Positions 12,504 to 14,507 of a stretch of DNA of 14,507 nt are shown one piece after another. Origin of the DNA: Bacillota bacterium (GTDB taxonomy: Bacteria > Bacillota > Clostridia > Christensenellales > Aristaeellaceae); NCBI GenBank assembly GCA_023435435.1, contig JAEYRW010000029.1, positions 1-14,507 of the forward strand. Reading direction: 5' to 3'. The notes under the pieces were generated by a model. It was given only the letters and a program-made list of their open reading frames with translations, was not told where the DNA came from and did no database searches. Position 1 is the stretch's first letter, and every line of letters starts with the position of its first letter. The translations under genes and the position numbers were made by a program.

Positions 12504-13526
12504 ATGGGCAAGATCGTTTCGTTCGGGGAGATCATGATGCGCCTCAATCCCCCCGGGTATCTGAGGTTCTGTCAGACGGCCGCGTTCGAGGCCACCTACG
12601 CGGGCGGCGAGGCCAACGCGGCGGTGTCACTGGCCAACTACGGACACGAGAGCGCGTATGTTTCGAAGGTCCCGGCCCACGAAATCGGCCAGAACGCCGT
12701 CAACGAGCTGCGCAGGTACGGCGTCGACACCTCCCTGATGGTGCGCGGCGGCGAGCGGCTGGGCATTTATTTCGTCGAGAAGGGCGCGTCCCAGCGCGGC
12801 AGCAAGGTCATTTACGACCGCGCGCATTCGGCCATCGCGGAGGCAAAGCGGTCCGACTTTGACTGGAAGGCGATCCTGACCGGCGCGGACTGGTTCCACT
12901 TTACGGGCATCACCCCGGCGCTTGGCGGCACGCTGCCTGAAATCTGCATGGACGCGCTGAAAGCCGCGCGGGAAATGGGCGTCAAGGTGAGCTGCGACCT
13001 CAATTACCGCAAGAAGCTCTGGACCCGGGCGCAGGCGGGCGCGGCCATGGCGGAGCTCATGCCCTACGTCGACGTGTGCATCGCCAACGAGGAGGACGCC
13101 AAGGACGTGTTCGGCATCGCCGCCGAGAACACGGACATCGAGGAGGGCAGGATCGACCGGGACGGCTACGTCTCCGTCGCCAGGCAGCTCATGGCGCGGT
13201 TCGGGTTTGGGCACGTGGCCATCACCCTGCGCGGCTCTCTTTCCGCCAGCGAGAACAATTGGTCGGGCATGCTCTGGGACGGGACGGAAGCCTTCTTCGC
13301 GAAGAACTACCTCATCCATATCGTGGACCGGGTGGGCGGCGGCGACAGCTTCGGCGGCGGACTCATCCACGCCATGCTCTCGGGCTGGGACGCCCAGAAG
13401 GCCATCGAGTTTGCCGTGGCCGCGAGCTGCCTCAAGCAGACCATCGAGTTCGACTTCAACCACGCCTCCGAAGCCGAGGTGCTGGCCCTCATGGGCGGCT
13501 CCGGCTCCGGGCGCGTGCAAAGATAG
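12504..13526 (+). CDS. kdgK: 2-keto-3-deoxygluconate kinase
   Basis: A 340-residue PfkB-family kinase that phosphorylates KDG to KDPG with ATP. The substrate motif GGEANAA (34-40), LGIYFVEKGASQRGSKVIYDRAHSA (quoted here only by its parts LGIYF, GASQR and YDRAHSA) and DLNYRKKLW match KDG kinases. The catalytic signature is VGGGDSFGGG (277-286) with base Asp281. An insertion around 205-225 (ENTDIEEGRIDRDGY) is common in this branch. The ATG at 12504 abuts the stop codon of the upstream aldolase, with AGGAAGG at 12486-12492. Flanking aldolases on both sides strongly support the KDG assignment over other PfkB sugars. Confidence 0.9.
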   Translation: MGKIVSFGEIMMRLNPPGYLRFCQTAAFEATYAGGEANAAVSLANYGHESAYVSKVPAHEIGQNAVNELRRYGVDTSLMVRGGERLGIYFVEKGASQRGSKVIYDRAHSAIAEAKRSDFDWKAILTGADWFHFTGITPALGGTLPEICMDALKAAREMGVKVSCDLNYRKKLWTRAQAGAAMAELMPYVDVCIANEEDAKDVFGIAAENTDIEEGRIDRDGYVSVARQLMARFGFGHVAITLRGSLSASENNWSGMLWDGTEAFFAKNYLIHIVDRVGGGDSFGGGLIHAMLSGWDAQKAIEFAVAASCLKQTIEFDFNHASEAEVLALMGGSGSGRVQR

Positions 13527-13535
13527 GAGGCAATC

Positions 13536-14492
13536 ATGACAGCGCTTGAAAAATTGGGACTGGTGGGGCTGGTGCCCGTCATCAAGATCGACGACGCCGC
13601 CGACGCGGTGCCGCTGTGCGCCGCGCTCCAAAAGGGCGGACTGCCGGTGGCCGAGATTACGTTCCGCACCGCCGCCGCCGAGGACTCCATCCGCCGGGTG
13701 AGCGCGGAATTGCCGGACGTAATTCTGGGCGCGGGCACTGTTTTGACCGTCGACCAGGCGGAAAGGGCCGTGGCGGCCGGCGCGACCTACATTGTGTCGC
13801 CCGGGCTCAATCCCGCCGTGGTGGGCTGGTGCGTCCAGCACGATGTGCCCATTCTGCCCGGCTGCGCGACGCCCTCCGACATCGAGGCGGCGCTGGGCTT
13901 CGGCATCTCCACCGTGAAGTTCTTCCCCGCCGAGGCCCTGGGCGGACTCAAGCTCATTAAGGCCATGTCCGCGCCCTATGGGAACATTTCCTTCGTGCCC
14001 ACCGGCGGGGTCGACGAAAAAAACGTCGGCGACTACCTGGCTTTTGACAAGGTTCTGGCCGTCGGCGGAAGCTGGATGGCCCCTTCCGACGCCATCAAGG
14101 CGCGGGATTGGGACCGGATCGCGGCCCTCGCGGCGGGCGCGGTGGCAAAGGTTCTCGGCCTCGAACTCAAGCACATCGGCATCAATTCGGGCGACCCCGA
14201 AACCGCCCGCGCCGACGCGCAGATGCTGGCAAACCTCTTGGGCTGGACGGTCTCCGGGAGCGCCAAGTCCCTCATGGTCGGCGACGCCTTCGAGCTCATG
14301 AACGCACCCGGACGCGGCACGCGCGGACACATCGCCATCGCCACAAACAGCGTCGAGCGCGCCATGTTCCACCTGAAGCTCCGGGGCTTCGCCTTCGAGG
14401 ACACGCCCATCGGCACCAAGGACGGCAGGATCACCGCCATCTACCTCAAAAACGAAATCGCCGGGTTCGCGGTGCACCTGCTGAGGAAGTGA
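13536..14492 (+). CDS. KDPG/KHG aldolase fused to a glyoxalase/VOC-like domain
   Basis: A 318-residue two-domain protein. Residues 1-205 are an Eda-type aldolase with catalytic Glu40 and Arg44 (AEITFRT), GAGTV, PGCATPSD, and Schiff-base Lys128 (TVKFFPA), so it keeps all standard active-site residues. Residues 211-318 form a vicinal-oxygen-chelate-like fold of two short modules, beginning LKHIGIN and RGHIAIA. His213, Glu253, His265 and His314 lie where the VOC superfamily puts its metal ligands, so metal binding is possible. The standard Eda is about 205-215 residues, so the tail is an addition. The start has AGGAGG at 13525-13530, five bases upstream, only 9 bp after kdgK. It probably supplies the KDPG-cleaving step; the VOC role is unknown. 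Confidence 0.88.
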   Translation: MTALEKLGLVGLVPVIKIDDAADAVPLCAALQKGGLPVAEITFRTAAAEDSIRRVSAELPDVILGAGTVLTVDQAERAVAAGATYIVSPGLNPAVVGWCVQHDVPILPGCATPSDIEAALGFGISTVKFFPAEALGGLKLIKAMSAPYGNISFVPTGGVDEKNVGDYLAFDKVLAVGGSWMAPSDAIKARDWDRIAALAAGAVAKVLGLELKHIGINSGDPETARADAQMLANLLGWTVSGSAKSLMVGDAFELMNAPGRGTRGHIAIATNSVERAMFHLKLRGFAFEDTPIGTKDGRITAIYLKNEIAGFAVHLLRK

Positions 14493-14507
14493 GGCGGGGG
14501 GAAACGG

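Noticed and set aside
12627..14477. A 616-codon open frame on the minus strand
   Set aside because: It lies fully antisense to kdgK and the fused aldolase, which have intact catalytic motifs and ribosome binding sites. Its translation shows no domains and reflects GC-rich codon bias.

Overview
The window looks like a chromosomal segment of a GC-rich Gram-positive bacterium, most likely a high-GC member of the Clostridia from an anaerobic community. Four things point that way: purine-rich AGGAGG-type ribosome binding sites, sigma-A-like promoters in otherwise GC-rich DNA, a FeoA-FeoB anaerobic ferrous iron system, and short GC-rich hairpin repeats of a style I associate with clostridial intergenic regions. 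This is inference from style and gene families, not a phylogenetic placement. High GC also produces very long antisense open frames, which I treat as shadows.

Layout. 63-1040 (+) is a class I RNA methyltransferase, followed by a 287-bp intergenic region full of GC-rich hairpins. 1328-2281 (-) is an aldo/keto reductase with a clear promoter. An AT-rich 275-bp divergent region with several palindromes precedes 2557-3066 (+), a small membrane-anchored protein I do not recognise. This gene converges, with only 3 bp between stop codons, on the feoA-feoB operon (5129 to 3070, -). Divergent from feoA is a three-gene + operon: a 1-phosphofructokinase-type PfkB kinase (5199-6095), mnmG (6117-7916) and rsmG (7909-8619). 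A 72-residue lipoprotein follows (8771-8989) and ends at a strong bidirectional terminator.

From 11696 down to 9048 (-) lies a tightly coupled four-gene operon: a short epoxyqueuosine-reductase-like 2x[4Fe-4S] protein, a GNAT acetyltransferase, an OmpR-type response regulator without a kinase, and a second, larger GNAT protein. Two of its three junctions are 4-nt stop/start overlaps. Its promoter is back to back with that of the last + operon (11859 to the right edge), which encodes two different KDPG/KHG-type aldolases on either side of a 2-keto-3-deoxygluconate kinase. The second aldolase is fused to a C-terminal glyoxalase/VOC-like domain.

How the genes work together. kdgK phosphorylates 2-keto-3-deoxygluconate (KDG), and an Eda-type aldolase splits KDPG into pyruvate and glyceraldehyde-3-phosphate, the lower part of hexuronate or pectin breakdown. 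mnmG and rsmG are translation-fidelity genes that modify tRNA and 16S rRNA. feoAB imports ferrous iron. Most of the window is ordinary housekeeping and sugar metabolism. The parts most worth a second look are the aldolase-VOC fusion with its divergent paralogue, the Fe-S/GNAT/regulator/GNAT operon, the hairpin repeats around the methyltransferase, and the palindrome-rich region ahead of the unknown membrane protein. I see no CRISPR array, mobile element, tRNA or rRNA.
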